Below, in pieces: positions 7,157-16,595 of a DNA stretch of 64,000 nucleotides. The position numbers were made by a program, and so were the translations under genes. The number at the start of each line of letters is the position of its first letter. Position 1 is the first letter of the stretch. Below the pieces are notes generated by a model. That model worked only from the letters and a program-made list of their open reading frames with translations. It did not search any database and had not been told where the DNA came from. The stretch comes from Yoonia rosea (GTDB lineage: Bacteria; Pseudomonadota; Alphaproteobacteria; Rhodobacterales; Rhodobacteraceae), in the NCBI RefSeq assembly GCF_900156505.1, contig NZ_FTPR01000002.1:434001-498000 (forward strand). Reading direction: 5' to 3'.

Positions 7157-8391
7157 CCCCGCTACGCATTGATCGCGACTACCTGCCCGCAATCGGGTTG
7201 GGGATCACACAGATCATCGGCTACGGCACGTTGATGTATGCCTACGCGGTACTGTTGCCTGAAATGGCCAAGGACCTTGGGCTTACCTTGTCAGAAGTCT
7301 TTGGCATCCTGTCGCTGGGCCTGTTTTTTGGTGGGCTGGTCTCGCCTGTGGCGGGCAAACTGGTGGACTGTTTCGGCGGGCGCTGGGTGATGACGCTTGG
7401 CACGATTGTGGCCTGTCTGGCAGTGATGGCAATGAGCCAGGTCGAAGGTCGGATAGGGCTCTTCATTCTGATATTGCTGGCCGAAGGGGCAGGCATGTTC
7501 GTGCTTTATAACGTAGCTTTTGCAAGCGTCGCACGGTTGGATTTGAGCGTTCCGCCACAGCGTTCGATTTCGGTCATCACCCTGTTTGGCGGTGTGGCAT
7601 CCACGATCTACTGGCCGCTGACACTTGCGCTTTTCAATCGCTATGGATGGGAAACAACCTGGGTGATCCTCGGGCTCAGTGCTTTGCTGTTCTGCACACC
7701 GATCCATTTCTTCGTTCTGCGCGGCCGCGAACGCGCGGCAGACGCCCCGAAGCCTGACAACGCACCGGATTGGCCCGAGCTGACTGGACGACTGCGCAGA
7801 CAGGCCATGCTTTGGATGGTCGTATCGTTCATCTTCTCGGGCTACCTGATGGGTGCCGTAATGACGCTTTGGGTGACCAACGTGCAGGATCTTGGACATA
7901 CGGCTGCCATGGCCGCCCTTGCCGGGGCGGTGATCGGACCGTTCAAGACGGTAGGCCGGTTTTTCGAGATGCTGGTCAGTCAGAATATGTACCCGCTGGT
8001 GACCTATGCCCTGAGTCTTGGGTTGATGTTTTCCGGCTTTGTCGTCCTGTTGACGCTTGGCTTTACCCTGCCGGGGCTTTTGCTGGCCGCAGCGCTTTAC
8101 GGGATGGGTGACGGGATCAAGACGATTGCCCGGGGCACACTGCCTTTGGCCTTGTTTGGAGCCAAAGGGTATGGCGCGCGGCTTGGCTGGATTTCATTTG
8201 TACAAATGGGGATCAACGCCTCTGCGCCTTTCGCTTTTGCATGGGCGACGCAGACCTATGGGGGGTGGTGGTCTTTCGCTGTTATGGCACTGTGCCTTTG
8301 CTGTGCGATGGCAACCTACATGTTTATTCCCGACCCGAGGACACATATAACTGACCCCGCGCAAGATCGGCACGTGCCTGACAATCGCTGA
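7153..8391 (+). CDS. MFS transporter, phn-linked
   Basis: A 412-residue protein with about twelve hydrophobic segments, a central hydrophilic loop (residues ~200-225, rich in Arg, Asp and Pro) and the loop pattern G-K-L-V-D-x-F-G-G-R-W between helices 2 and 3, as in the major facilitator superfamily. ATG 7153 overlaps the phnM stop (ATGA), so it is probably co-translated with phnM. A role in uptake of a phosphonate or export of a breakdown product is inferred from context only; the substrate cannot be read from the sequence. Confidence 0.8.
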   Translation: MTPLRIDRDYLPAIGLGITQIIGYGTLMYAYAVLLPEMAKDLGLTLSEVFGILSLGLFFGGLVSPVAGKLVDCFGGRWVMTLGTIVACLAVMAMSQVEGRIGLFILILLAEGAGMFVLYNVAFASVARLDLSVPPQRSISVITLFGGVASTIYWPLTLALFNRYGWETTWVILGLSALLFCTPIHFFVLRGRERAADAPKPDNAPDWPELTGRLRRQAMLWMVVSFIFSGYLMGAVMTLWVTNVQDLGHTAAMAALAGAVIGPFKTVGRFFEMLVSQNMYPLVTYALSLGLMFSGFVVLLTLGFTLPGLLLAAALYGMGDGIKTIARGTLPLALFGAKGYGARLGWISFVQMGINASAPFAFAWATQTYGGWWSFAVMALCLCCAMATYMFIPDPRTHITDPAQDRHVPDNR

Positions 8392-8589
8392 GACCCCTGT
8401 CCGCTGCAACTGCCTCACAGTCCTTTGGCGCGACGCAAGAAGAAATCACGCCTGTCGTCTTTCAGGCATACCCGGGTTGGCCGGCGTATGTTTCCGCGCC
8501 TGAATTGACAGAACGTCCGGAAATCACATCCCTAGCAAAGCTGTATTACATCATCTATGTTGATAAAACTCTTGCAAATGGATGATAAA

Positions 8590-9111
8590 ATGACAGTGAC
8601 ACCCGATCCAAAGCGCCGCATCGTCTCATCGCGTCACCTAGCCGAAGGGGAAGGCTGGGAAGCGTCCGAGGTCGAGTATGGCATGATTATCGCCTATAAT
8701 GCGTTCTCGCGCTGGATGACGCGCTGCATGTCGGCGGCGGGGAATACCGATCTGACGCCGCTGGAAATTCTGGTTTTGCACAATACCAATCACCGTGGGC
8801 GGGACAAAAGGCTGACGGATATCTGTTTTCTGCTCAACATCGAAGACACACATACTGTCAACTATGCTTTGCGCAAATTGATGAAGATGGAGCTTCTGTC
8901 GTCAGAAAAACGTGGCAAGGAAGTGTTCTACCGCACCTCTCCACAGGGTGCGGAACTCTGCGAGGCTTACCGCCAAGTGCGGACGCGCTGCTTCCTTGAT
9001 GGGCTGGCGCATCTGGACATGACGGGGGATCAGATGCGTGCGATGGCCGCCAGCCTGCGTGCCCTGTCGGGGCAGTATGATCAGGCCAGTCGGGCGGCAG
9101 CCTCGCTCTAA
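8590..9111 (+). CDS. winged-helix (MarR-like, COG5631-type) regulator
   Basis: A 173-residue protein resembling the predicted MarR-like family with a conserved RRIVSSRHLAEG start and a winged helix near residues 55-115 (ICFLLNIEDTHTVNYALRKL is the recognition-helix region, followed by GKEVFYRTSPQG as wing). I chose ATG 8590 because the conserved N-terminus follows at once; in-frame ATGs at 8557 and 8578 are possible. It ends in a four-base overlap with the convergent dctM gene. Its target is unknown; it could regulate itself or the MFS gene upstream. Confidence 0.75.
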   Translation: MTVTPDPKRRIVSSRHLAEGEGWEASEVEYGMIIAYNAFSRWMTRCMSAAGNTDLTPLEILVLHNTNHRGRDKRLTDICFLLNIEDTHTVNYALRKLMKMELLSSEKRGKEVFYRTSPQGAELCEAYRQVRTRCFLDGLAHLDMTGDQMRAMAASLRALSGQYDQASRAAASL

Positions 9112-10409
9112 TTCCCCATCATGTTTGGCAGAACGGTCACGATCTGCGGAAAGACCGTGATCAAGACCACGCCAAGCAAGAGCAGTAAGAAGAACGGGAA
9201 CGCCGCTTTGGCAATACGCAGGATGTCGATCCCCGTCAGGCCTTGGATCACGAAGAGGTTAAAGCCGACGGGTGGTGTGATCTGGCTCATTTCCACAACG
9301 ATCACGAGATAGATCCCGAACCAAAGCGGGTCGATGCCGACGGCCGTGACCATTGGCATAATGATCGACGTGGTCAGTACGATGACCGAAATACCGTCAA
9401 GAAAGCAGCCCAAGACAATGAAGAACAGGGTCAGCGCCACCAGCAATGCTGTGACCGACAGGTTCATATCTGAAATCCACGCTGCCAGATTGCGTGGCAA
9501 CCCTGTGAAACCCATAGATACGGATAGGAACGCCGCCCCCAAGAGGATCAGCGCGATCATGCAAGAGGTGCGGGTGGCCGACATCACCGCCGCACCGAAC
9601 AAGGCCCAGCTGAATGACCCGGACGCCCAAGCAAGGATCGTCGCCAGCACCACGCCCAACGCGGCAGCGTCCGTCGGCGAGGCAAGCCCGCCATAGATCG
9701 CGCCGATCACGCCACCAATCAACAGGGCGACGGGGACCAAACGCCGTGACGCCATAATCTTTTCCTTGAAGGAAAACGTCTCATCAATGGGCGGGATCAG
9801 GTTGGGGTTCATCCATGCGCGCACCGCGACATAGCCCGCAAAAAGGCCGATCAGCATAAAGCCCGGCAGGATGCCTGCCACGAACAGGCGGGCGATGGAT
9901 TGCTCGGTTGCCACGCCATAGACGATCAGGATGATTGAGGGCGGGATCAACAGGCCCAGCGTCGCGGACCCCGCAAGCGTGCCAAGGATCAGACTTTCGG
10001 GATAGCCGCGTTTGGTCAGTTCGGGCACGGACATGCGCCCGATCGTTGCCGCCGTGGCGGCGGACGATCCTGAAACTGCTGCAAAGATTGCACAGCCGAA
10101 GACATTCACATGCAGCAACCGCCCCGGTGCACGCGCAAGCCACGGGACAAGGCCGGTGAACATGTCGTCGCTCATCCGCGAGCGGAGCAGGATTTCCCCC
10201 ATCAGGATGAACAGTGGCAAGGCGGTCAATGCCCAGCTATGCGAATGGCCCCAGAATGTTGAGGCAATAATCAGTCCCGACGGAGCATTCGAAAACAGCA
10301 CCAGCCCCGCAAGACCGACAAGCGACAGTGACAGCGCGACCCAAACACCGCTGGCAAGAAGGGCAATTAGAAGACCGAGAAGTGTGAGGCCGATAAAGGG
10401 ATCTGACAT
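9108..10409 (-). CDS. dctM: TRAP transporter large permease DctM
   Basis: A 433-residue, strongly hydrophobic protein of the TRAP/IT superfamily with about 12-13 membrane segments. Typical DctM stretches are FGCAIFAAVSGSSAATAATIG near residue 105 and LIPPSIILIVYGV near residue 155. It forms the ion-coupled translocation channel of a TRAP importer in the inner membrane. It follows dctQ by three bases and shares the operon with dctP upstream. Confidence 0.92.
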   Translation of the reverse strand: MSDPFIGLTLLGLLIALLASGVWVALSLSLVGLAGLVLFSNAPSGLIIASTFWGHSHSWALTALPLFILMGEILLRSRMSDDMFTGLVPWLARAPGRLLHVNVFGCAIFAAVSGSSAATAATIGRMSVPELTKRGYPESLILGTLAGSATLGLLIPPSIILIVYGVATEQSIARLFVAGILPGFMLIGLFAGYVAVRAWMNPNLIPPIDETFSFKEKIMASRRLVPVALLIGGVIGAIYGGLASPTDAAALGVVLATILAWASGSFSWALFGAAVMSATRTSCMIALILLGAAFLSVSMGFTGLPRNLAAWISDMNLSVTALLVALTLFFIVLGCFLDGISVIVLTTSIIMPMVTAVGIDPLWFGIYLVIVVEMSQITPPVGFNLFVIQGLTGIDILRIAKAAFPFFLLLLLGVVLITVFPQIVTVLPNMMGN

Positions 10410-10412
10410 GGC

Positions 10413-10937
10413 TTAGACCTCATCCGGAGTAGAGAGAACGGGCGCGCGGGTGCGGACCAGATCAGCAAGCGTGTGAAGGACTGCGATCCAGAGCAAGACA
10501 ACACCGAACGCAGCGACGCTTTGCGGAATCCAGAGCGGGATGGGGATAATACCTGTGGAGACATCGCCATAGTGCAGGCTTTCCAGCACCAGTGCGATCA
10601 TAAACCAGGCAAGGTAGCCAATCAGCAGAATGGATATCAGCAGGACAAACCCCTCGAACCACAGTTGTATCGACGGGGGGAACCGGCCGACGACAAGGTT
10701 CACGCGGATATGGCCACCTGCACGCAGGGTATGGGCCAAGGCCAGAAAGGTTGCACCTGCCAGCATGTAACCCGAGAAATCAGCGTAAGACGGGATCGTT
10801 GATGGCAGCGTCCCGGGGCTCAGCCGGCCAAAACCGTTCAAAATGATCTGCGCACTGATTAAAATGCAGATGCAAAGGATCAGGACCCCCGCGATTGCAC
10901 CGCAGATGTCGTAAAGACGTTGTAAAGCTCGATCCAT
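10413..10937 (-). CDS. dctQ: TRAP transporter small permease DctQ
   Basis: A 174-residue protein with four predicted membrane segments (near residues 13-32, 48-70, 88-112 and 132-153), the standard size and topology of the DctQ subunit that pairs with DctM. Gene order P-Q-M on the same strand supports the call. It is separated from dctP by 71 bases containing a strong hairpin. Confidence 0.88.
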   Translation of the reverse strand: MDRALQRLYDICGAIAGVLILCICILISAQIILNGFGRLSPGTLPSTIPSYADFSGYMLAGATFLALAHTLRAGGHIRVNLVVGRFPPSIQLWFEGFVLLISILLIGYLAWFMIALVLESLHYGDVSTGIIPIPLWIPQSVAAFGVVLLWIAVLHTLADLVRTRAPVLSTPDEV

Positions 10938-10971
10938 CTAACCGCCCTGCTCGAAAACCCTGAAATGAAAT

Positions 10972-10998
10972 TGGCCGGCGGTAAGGTCCCGCCGGCCA
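10972..10998 (-). terminator. intercistronic hairpin between dctP and dctQ
   Basis: Perfect 10-bp stem TGGCCGGCGG/CCGCCGGCCA with a 7-base loop, directly after the dctP stop. It has no T-run on the minus strand. Such hairpins after a binding-protein gene usually protect the upstream message or reduce read-through, giving more binding protein than permease. That role is inferred. Confidence 0.65.
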
Positions 10999-11008
10999 GT
11001 CTAATTGC

Positions 11009-11968
11009 TTAGTTCTGGTAGGCTTCCAGGATCGCCTTCGCGCTGTCTGATGCGTTGGCATTCCAGTTGTCCAGCATCGTCGCGCCAATCGCCTGCAGCC
11101 CCTCGGTCAGTTCTGCGCTTGGCTCATACACGATAATTCCGTTGTCGGCCAAAGCGGCTGTCATGCTTGTCGCTTCTTCCTGAGACATCTCCCAACCGCG
11201 GGTTTGCGCGGTTGCAGCAGCTGCCATAACAGCGGCCTGCGTCTCTGCGTCGAGGCCATCAAACATGCGCTGGTTCACGACGACAATGTTCTTCGGCACC
11301 CATGCGTTGATCGGGGAATAATGCGTTACAAAATCCCATGCGGTCGAGTTTACACCTGTTGAGGGTGACGTGATCATCGCCGCAACCTGACCCGTGGCAA
11401 AGGCTTGTGGGATGTCGGATGCTTCGATCTGGACAGGCGCTGCACCTGCAAGGGTCGCAAATTCTTCAAGTGCGGCGTTATACGCACGGAAACGCAGCCC
11501 ATTGAGATCTTCCACGCCTGCGATTTCCCCGTTTGTATAGAGCCCTTGTGGTGGCCACGGCACAGAGAACAGCGGCATCAGGCCTTGCTCGGCCAGCAGT
11601 TCGGTGATGACAGGGCGCTGGGCTTCCCACAGGGTGGCCGCGTCCTCATAGCTGGTTGCGACAAAGGGTTGGCTGTCGATACCGAAGGCCAGATCTTCAT
11701 TCGACAGAGTCGAAAGGAAGAACTCTCCAATTGGTACGGAGCGGTTGCGCACGGCGCTTTTGATTTCCGAGTGCGGAAACAGTGATCCCGCAGAGTGGAT
11801 CGTGATATCAAGTTCGCCACCTGTCGCTTCACGCAGATCATCAGCAAATTGCATGATGTTCTGGGTGTGGAACGTGGAATCGCCGTAGGGCGTGGGCATA
11901 TCCCAGCTTTGTGCGGTTGCGGTGGTCGCCATCGCAATGGCGGCAGCGCAGATAACTGTGTGTTTCAT
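11009..11968 (-). CDS. dctP: TRAP transporter substrate-binding protein DctP
   Basis: A 319-residue periplasmic protein. The ATG at 11968 follows a GGAG sequence by about seven bases and begins a clear signal peptide (MKHTVICAAAIAMATTATAQ). The mature part has the DctP hallmarks: a segment around residues 125-165 with GLRFRAYNAALEEFATLAGA, and the arginine of that segment commonly binds the substrate carboxylate. The ligand is likely an organic acid; its identity cannot be deduced. First gene of the dctPQM operon, divergent from a LysR gene. Confidence 0.92.
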   Translation of the reverse strand: MKHTVICAAAIAMATTATAQSWDMPTPYGDSTFHTQNIMQFADDLREATGGELDITIHSAGSLFPHSEIKSAVRNRSVPIGEFFLSTLSNEDLAFGIDSQPFVATSYEDAATLWEAQRPVITELLAEQGLMPLFSVPWPPQGLYTNGEIAGVEDLNGLRFRAYNAALEEFATLAGAAPVQIEASDIPQAFATGQVAAMITSPSTGVNSTAWDFVTHYSPINAWVPKNIVVVNQRMFDGLDAETQAAVMAAAATAQTRGWEMSQEEATSMTAALADNGIIVYEPSAELTEGLQAIGATMLDNWNANASDSAKAILEAYQN

Positions 11969-12284
11969 TTCAATCTCCAGTGTTGGGCAAAGCGCGTCCG
12001 GTTGATCCGAATCTGTTCGCATTCATTACGTTTACAAATTGTCAGTGTTTTTCATGCAAATCAACAAAATTGTGATTTTCAGGATTATCGGCAGTGTCAC
12101 CTGCACAATAATCATGCAACCAAACAAGTGAATGCCGCCTGCGTTCCGAAAGTATCTCGTCATTCAAGACCGGGTACAGATGGTCCCTCGTGGCGCGTAC
12201 AGGCCTGAGGTGCCATTTGTTTTCTTCTTGCAAAGACGGTGCTGCATAGTTGTGCGTTGCTTGAGAAACACTCATGTTTGTCAA
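11969..12284. promoter_or_regulatory. dctP-lysR divergent intergenic region
   Basis: This 316-bp AT-richer gap lies between the divergent TRAP operon and the LysR gene and should hold both promoters and the LysR binding site. Several loose T-N11-A patterns occur, for example around 12030-12080, but none is a clear palindrome, so I do not mark an operator. No coding ORF inside it looks real. Confidence 0.45.
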
Positions 12285-13211
12285 ATGGACATTACGCTGC
12301 TGAAAACCTTTCTCGAAGTCGCCGCCACCGGATCTTTTGTCTCCGCGTCCGAGCGTCTTTATGTCACCCAATCCGCCGTCTCCTTGCGTATTCAGCGACT
12401 GGAAGATTCGTTGGGCAAGCCGATGTTCACACGCTCCAAGGCTGGTGCCGAGTTGACCAGCGCAGGCCGAGAGTTTGAGCGATATGCCCTTTCCATTATC
12501 CGTGTCTGGGAGGAGGCGCGTCAGCAAGTCGCTATTCCAGAGGGGTTTACGCGCAGCCTGACAATTGGTGCGCAATATTCACTCTGGCCGCGTCTTGGAT
12601 TTCGCTGGATCGACCGGTTGGAGATAGCGGCCCCCGATCTGAATATCCGCGCTGAAATCGGGATGCCTGATCGCCTGACCCGATTTCTGATCGAGGGCAT
12701 CATGCATGTCGGCCTCCTCTACATGCCGCAAATCAGACCAGGCCTTTCCGCAGAAGAGGTCATGGACGAAGAACTGGTGATGGTTGCGTCATATCCTGAT
12801 GCAGATATCGAGAACCTTCTGGACTATGTCTTTGTTGATTGGGGCCCCGAGTTTGTCGGGGCGCATGCACTGGCCTTGCCCGCACTCACCAATCCGGGCC
12901 TGACGTTTTCGTTAGGCGCTATGGTTGCGGAATATATCGTCAATCGCAAAGCTTCCGCCTATCTGCCCGCGCGCTACGTGAAGAAATACCTTGATAGCGG
13001 GCAACTTCACCTCGTCGCGGATGCGCCCCGTTTTCCCTATCCGGTTTGGGCAGTTTGGCGCGATGACCTCGACCCCGAGATTGCCGAGATTGCAAAATCA
13101 ACATTGGCCCAGGTTGCTGATGGGGCCGAAGCAGACAGTCAGGCAGTACTCGAGCAACTGCGGGCGATCAGCGAAGATAAGACGATCGTGGTACTTGGTG
13201 AGAATGAGTAA
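12285..13211 (+). CDS. LysR-family transcriptional regulator
   Basis: A 308-residue protein with the N-terminal helix-turn-helix of LysR proteins (residues 2-60: LKTFLEVAATGSFVSASERL, then TQSAVSLRIQRLE) and a substrate-binding-like effector domain from about residue 90. I chose ATG 12285 because the LysR N-terminus starts exactly there; the open frame extends upstream without family similarity. Divergence from dctPQM suggests that it controls that importer in response to its substrate or a metabolite, an inference from context. Confidence 0.9.
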   Translation: MDITLLKTFLEVAATGSFVSASERLYVTQSAVSLRIQRLEDSLGKPMFTRSKAGAELTSAGREFERYALSIIRVWEEARQQVAIPEGFTRSLTIGAQYSLWPRLGFRWIDRLEIAAPDLNIRAEIGMPDRLTRFLIEGIMHVGLLYMPQIRPGLSAEEVMDEELVMVASYPDADIENLLDYVFVDWGPEFVGAHALALPALTNPGLTFSLGAMVAEYIVNRKASAYLPARYVKKYLDSGQLHLVADAPRFPYPVWAVWRDDLDPEIAEIAKSTLAQVADGAEADSQAVLEQLRAISEDKTIVVLGENE

Positions 13212-13337
13212 AAATCGTTTTAAGTATGATTATTTTGAATTTCTCTTAGGTATAGTTTTTCCCTAGATATCCTCTCAGCAAAAGACGCTTCCGCGCCAAT
13301 GACGGTGCGGGTCACTGACTTGGGAAAGGATAGACCC

Positions 13338-14165
13338 ATGACAAAGAATGTATTTATCGTAGCGGCTGTCACGACAATTCTGGCGACCTCCGTATCAGCA
13401 CAAAACCTGATCGGTCGTGACACGGTTGCAGGTGATCTGAATGAAGACCTGATCGAAGCCATCGAAGACGACGCAGAGCGTGAACTGGACCGTTTCGGCA
13501 ACGAAGGCCGCCCACAGGGCTTTACCGGTTCCGTTGCATTGCGCGGTATCGCACAAAGCGGCAACACCGAATCCGTCAATATCGGTATCGGCACTGACAT
13601 GAACTATGTGTTTGGTCCGAACGGTGTCGAGCTGCAGCTGAACTATGCTTACAGCGACGATGATGACACTGCCTCGGAAGAAAGCCTGTTCTACGGGCTC
13701 GAGTACACACGCGACCTGAACCCACAGTTCTTTGGCTTTGCCAAACTGCAAGGGTCTGCTGACAGTGCGACAGATGCACAGTATGAAACCGATACGTTCG
13801 CCAGCTTTGGTGCGGGTTACCGCGTCTTTAACGAGGCTGATCGCCAGTGGTCACTTCAGGCTGGCCCAGGCTATCGTTTTGCGGAACTCAATGACATTAC
13901 CGACGGTGATGTAAGCGAAGCTGCATTCGGCGTGTCCTCTGACTATGCACAAAAGCTGACCGAGACTGTGTTCTTTACCAATGACACGGATATCATCTGG
14001 TCAGAATCAGACACAGTTGTCTTCAACGATCTGGCGATGAATGTGTCCATGACCGAAACACTGGCTCTGCGCACAAGCATCCTGACCGAGTTCCACACCG
14101 AGCCCGGTACAGCAGAAGATACAGACAATACCTTTGGTGTCTCGCTCGTCTATTCGTTCAACTAA
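13338..14165 (+). CDS. DUF481 family outer-membrane beta-barrel protein
   Basis: A 275-residue secreted protein: a signal peptide over about residues 1-22 with a cut after VSA, an acidic linker (EDLIEAIEDDAERELDRFG), then a series of amphipathic beta strands starting FTGSVALRGIAQSGNTESVN and ending with the C-terminal aromatic pattern VSLVYSFN. This is the layout of DUF481 (YdiY-like) outer-membrane proteins, and the terminal Phe-Asn suits outer-membrane insertion. Function is unknown. ATG 13338 begins the signal peptide. It stands alone, followed by a strong terminator hairpin shared with the convergent icd gene. Confidence 0.82.
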   Translation: MTKNVFIVAAVTTILATSVSAQNLIGRDTVAGDLNEDLIEAIEDDAERELDRFGNEGRPQGFTGSVALRGIAQSGNTESVNIGIGTDMNYVFGPNGVELQLNYAYSDDDDTASEESLFYGLEYTRDLNPQFFGFAKLQGSADSATDAQYETDTFASFGAGYRVFNEADRQWSLQAGPGYRFAELNDITDGDVSEAAFGVSSDYAQKLTETVFFTNDTDIIWSESDTVVFNDLAMNVSMTETLALRTSILTEFHTEPGTAEDTDNTFGVSLVYSFN

Positions 14166-14194
14166 GACCGAAGACCCGACCAAGCGACACAGAT

Positions 14195-14216
14195 GGGGGC
14201 GGAGCAATCCGCCCCC
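14195..14216. terminator. bidirectional terminator hairpin
   Basis: Perfect 9-bp stem GGGGGCGGA/TCCGCCCCC with a GCAA loop, placed between the convergent DUF481 and icd stops. A short TTTT lies further downstream on the plus strand (14223-14226). Likely serves both genes. Confidence 0.75.
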
Positions 14217-14230
14217 AAAGTCGTTTTGGC

Positions 14231-16456
14231 TTAGTCGATCAGCGCGTTCAATGTCGCCGAGGGGCGCATCGCGGCAGCGGCAAGCGCGTCCGAAGTGTTG
14301 TAGTACCCGCCCAGATCAACTGCATGGCCCTGACCTTGCGACAACTCGCTGAGGATCGCCGTTTCGTTTTGGGCCAGTTCCGCTGCAAGAGGCGCGATTT
14401 TTGCGGCCAACGCAGCATCAGTCGTTTGCGCGGCCAATGCTTCCGCCCAGTAGCGTGCGAACCAATAGTGGCTGTGGCGGTTGTCGGGTTGGCCCGCTTT
14501 ACGCTGGGGTGAATGACCCTCGGAGAGCAGTTTTTCTGTCGCGGCATCTACCGCATTGCCCAAGACATTTGCCGCAGCTTTGTTTTGCGCGTTGCCAAGG
14601 AAGCGCAGGCTTTCACCCAAGGCGCAGAACTCACCCAGGCTGTCCCAGCGCAGGTGGTTTTCGTTGACCAGTTGCTCGACGTGCTTGGGCGCGGAACCAC
14701 CAGCGCCGGTTTCGAACAGGCCGCCACCTTGCATCAGTTTCACAACTGACAGCATCTTGGCCGATGTGCCGACCTCAAGGATCGGGAACAGGTCGGTCAG
14801 ATAATCGCGCAGAACGTTGCCTGTGACGGCAATCGTATCCTTGCCTTGATAGATCAGTTCGAACGACCTTGATGTCGCCTCGCGCGGGGCCATGATTTTT
14901 ACGGCATCTGTCAAACCCGCCTTGGCCAAGGCGGGTTCCACGTACTTCAGCAATTCAGCATCGTGCGCGCGGTTCCGGTCAAGCCAGAAGATGGTCTCAA
15001 ACCCTGTCGCCTGCATCCGGTCAATCGCAAGCTGGATCCAGTTTTCAATCGGTGCGCGACGTGCCGAGGCCATGCGCCAGATATCGCCCGCCTCAACCGC
15101 ATGTGTGTGCAGCACGTCACCATTGCCTGCAATCACACGCATGGTGCCGTCCTGCGGAATTTCGAAAGTCGTGGGGTGAGAGCCGTATTCCTCGGCCTTC
15201 TGCGCCATCAGACCGACGTTTTGCACAGTGCCTGCCGTTACCGGATCAAGCGCGCCGTTCTCTTTGCAGAAGTTCACGGATGCCTCATAGACTGGCGCAT
15301 AAGAGCTATCGGGGATCACACAGTTTGTGTCGGCCTCTGCGCCGTCAGGGCCCCAGCCCTTGCCGCCTGCGCGGATCACCGCAGGCATTGACGCGTCAAT
15401 AATTACGTCAGAGGGCACATGCAGGTTTGTGATGCCGCGGTCAGAGTTCACCATGTAAAGCGGCGGGCGTTCGGCCAGTACCGCGTCGATTTCGGCCTTG
15501 ATCTCGGCGCCGTTCGGCATTTGCGCGATTGCATTGAACATCGTGCCAAAGCCCGCATTCGGGCCCACGCCCGCAGCGGCAAAAGCATCGGCATGGCGGT
15601 CAAAGACGGGCTGCAAATAGGCGACAACCGCATGGCCAAACAGGATCGGGTCAGAGACCTTCATCATCGTGGCTTTCAGGTGCAATGAGAACAGCGTGCC
15701 ATCAGCCAGCGTCTTTTCGATCTGCGCGTGATAGAACGCCTTGAGCGCCTTCGCTGACATGAACGTCGCGTCGACAATCGTGCCTGCCGGCATTTTGATG
15801 CCGTCTTTCAATGTCGTGACAGTACCATCGGCGGCAGTGTGTTCGATTTTGAGCGGGCCTTCGGCCTGCGCATCGGTCAAGGTGACCGAGGTCTCGTTCG
15901 AATAGAAATCATTGGCGGCCATGGTAGACACACAGGTTTTGCTGTCCTTTGACCACGCGCCCATGCGGTGCGGGTTGGCGCGGGCGTATGCCTTTACTGA
16001 TGACGGCGCACGGCGATCCGAGTTGCCTTCACGCAGGACGGGGTTCACGGCCGAGCCTTTGACGGCGTCATAGCGCTTGCGCGCCTCGACCTCATCGGGG
16101 GTCTGCGGGTTTTCGGGGTAATCGGGGATGTCATAGCCTTGGCCCTGCAATTCCTTCACCGCTGCCACAAGCTGTGGGACAGAGGCCGACACGTTGGGCA
16201 GTTTGATCACATTGGCGCTTGCGTCTTTCACAACCTCGCCCAGCAAGGCCAGATCGTCCGGCACTTTTTGCGCGTCGGTCAACCGCTCGGGGAATGACGC
16301 CAGAATGCGGCCTGCAAGCGAGATATCCTTGGTGCCGATGGTGATATCCGCTTCGCCCAGAAACCTGCGCAGGATCGGCAGCAAAGACGCGGACGCCAGT
16401 TGCGGCGCTTCATCGGTTTTCGTGTAAATGATATCGGGAAGGGTCTGGTCTGACAT
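14231..16456 (-). CDS. icd: NADP-dependent isocitrate dehydrogenase, monomeric type
   Basis: A 741-residue enzyme, the size of the monomeric (IDH-II) class that oxidises isocitrate to 2-oxoglutarate with NADP in the TCA cycle. Characteristic stretches are [18 protein letters not shown] (around residue 110-130), [20 protein letters not shown] (mid-protein) and [21 protein letters not shown] 16456 (MSDQTLPDI) was chosen because GAGG lies eight bases upstream; ATG 16462 is too close to it. A 6+6-bp dyad sits 115 bases upstream. Confidence 0.95.
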   Translation of the reverse strand: MSDQTLPDIIYTKTDEAPQLASASLLPILRRFLGEADITIGTKDISLAGRILASFPERLTDAQKVPDDLALLGEVVKDASANVIKLPNVSASVPQLVAAVKELQGQGYDIPDYPENPQTPDEVEARKRYDAVKGSAVNPVLREGNSDRRAPSSVKAYARANPHRMGAWSKDSKTCVSTMAANDFYSNETSVTLTDAQAEGPLKIEHTAADGTVTTLKDGIKMPAGTIVDATFMSAKALKAFYHAQIEKTLADGTLFSLHLKATMMKVSDPILFGHAVVAYLQPVFDRHADAFAAAGVGPNAGFGTMFNAIAQMPNGAEIKAEIDAVLAERPPLYMVNSDRGITNLHVPSDVIIDASMPAVIRAGGKGWGPDGAEADTNCVIPDSSYAPVYEASVNFCKENGALDPVTAGTVQNVGLMAQKAEEYGSHPTTFEIPQDGTMRVIAGNGDVLHTHAVEAGDIWRMASARRAPIENWIQLAIDRMQATGFETIFWLDRNRAHDAELLKYVEPALAKAGLTDAVKIMAPREATSRSFELIYQGKDTIAVTGNVLRDYLTDLFPILEVGTSAKMLSVVKLMQGGGLFETGAGGSAPKHVEQLVNENHLRWDSLGEFCALGESLRFLGNAQNKAAANVLGNAVDAATEKLLSEGHSPQRKAGQPDNRHSHYWFARYWAEALAAQTTDAALAAKIAPLAAELAQNETAILSELSQGQGHAVDLGGYYNTSDALAAAAMRPSATLNALID

Positions 16457-16571
16457 GCGCATATCCTCGTGGTTTGGTCGTGTTGCATAGGCAGGCGGCC
16501 TACATGAAAAGAACCGCACGCGTTTGATTCACATCACTAGTGGAACAGACTTCGAAAGGGAATGCATTTTG

Positions 16572-16587
16572 GTGTACTGTTGTACAC
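16572..16587. promoter_or_regulatory. GTGTAC-TGTT-GTACAC dyad upstream of icd
   Basis: Perfect 6-bp arms around a 4-base spacer, between the end of the hydrolase gene and the icd start, both on the minus strand. It has no T-run and lies about 115 bp before icd, so an operator is more likely than a terminator. The binding protein is unknown. Confidence 0.4.
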
Positions 16588-16595
16588 AAAGTGAA

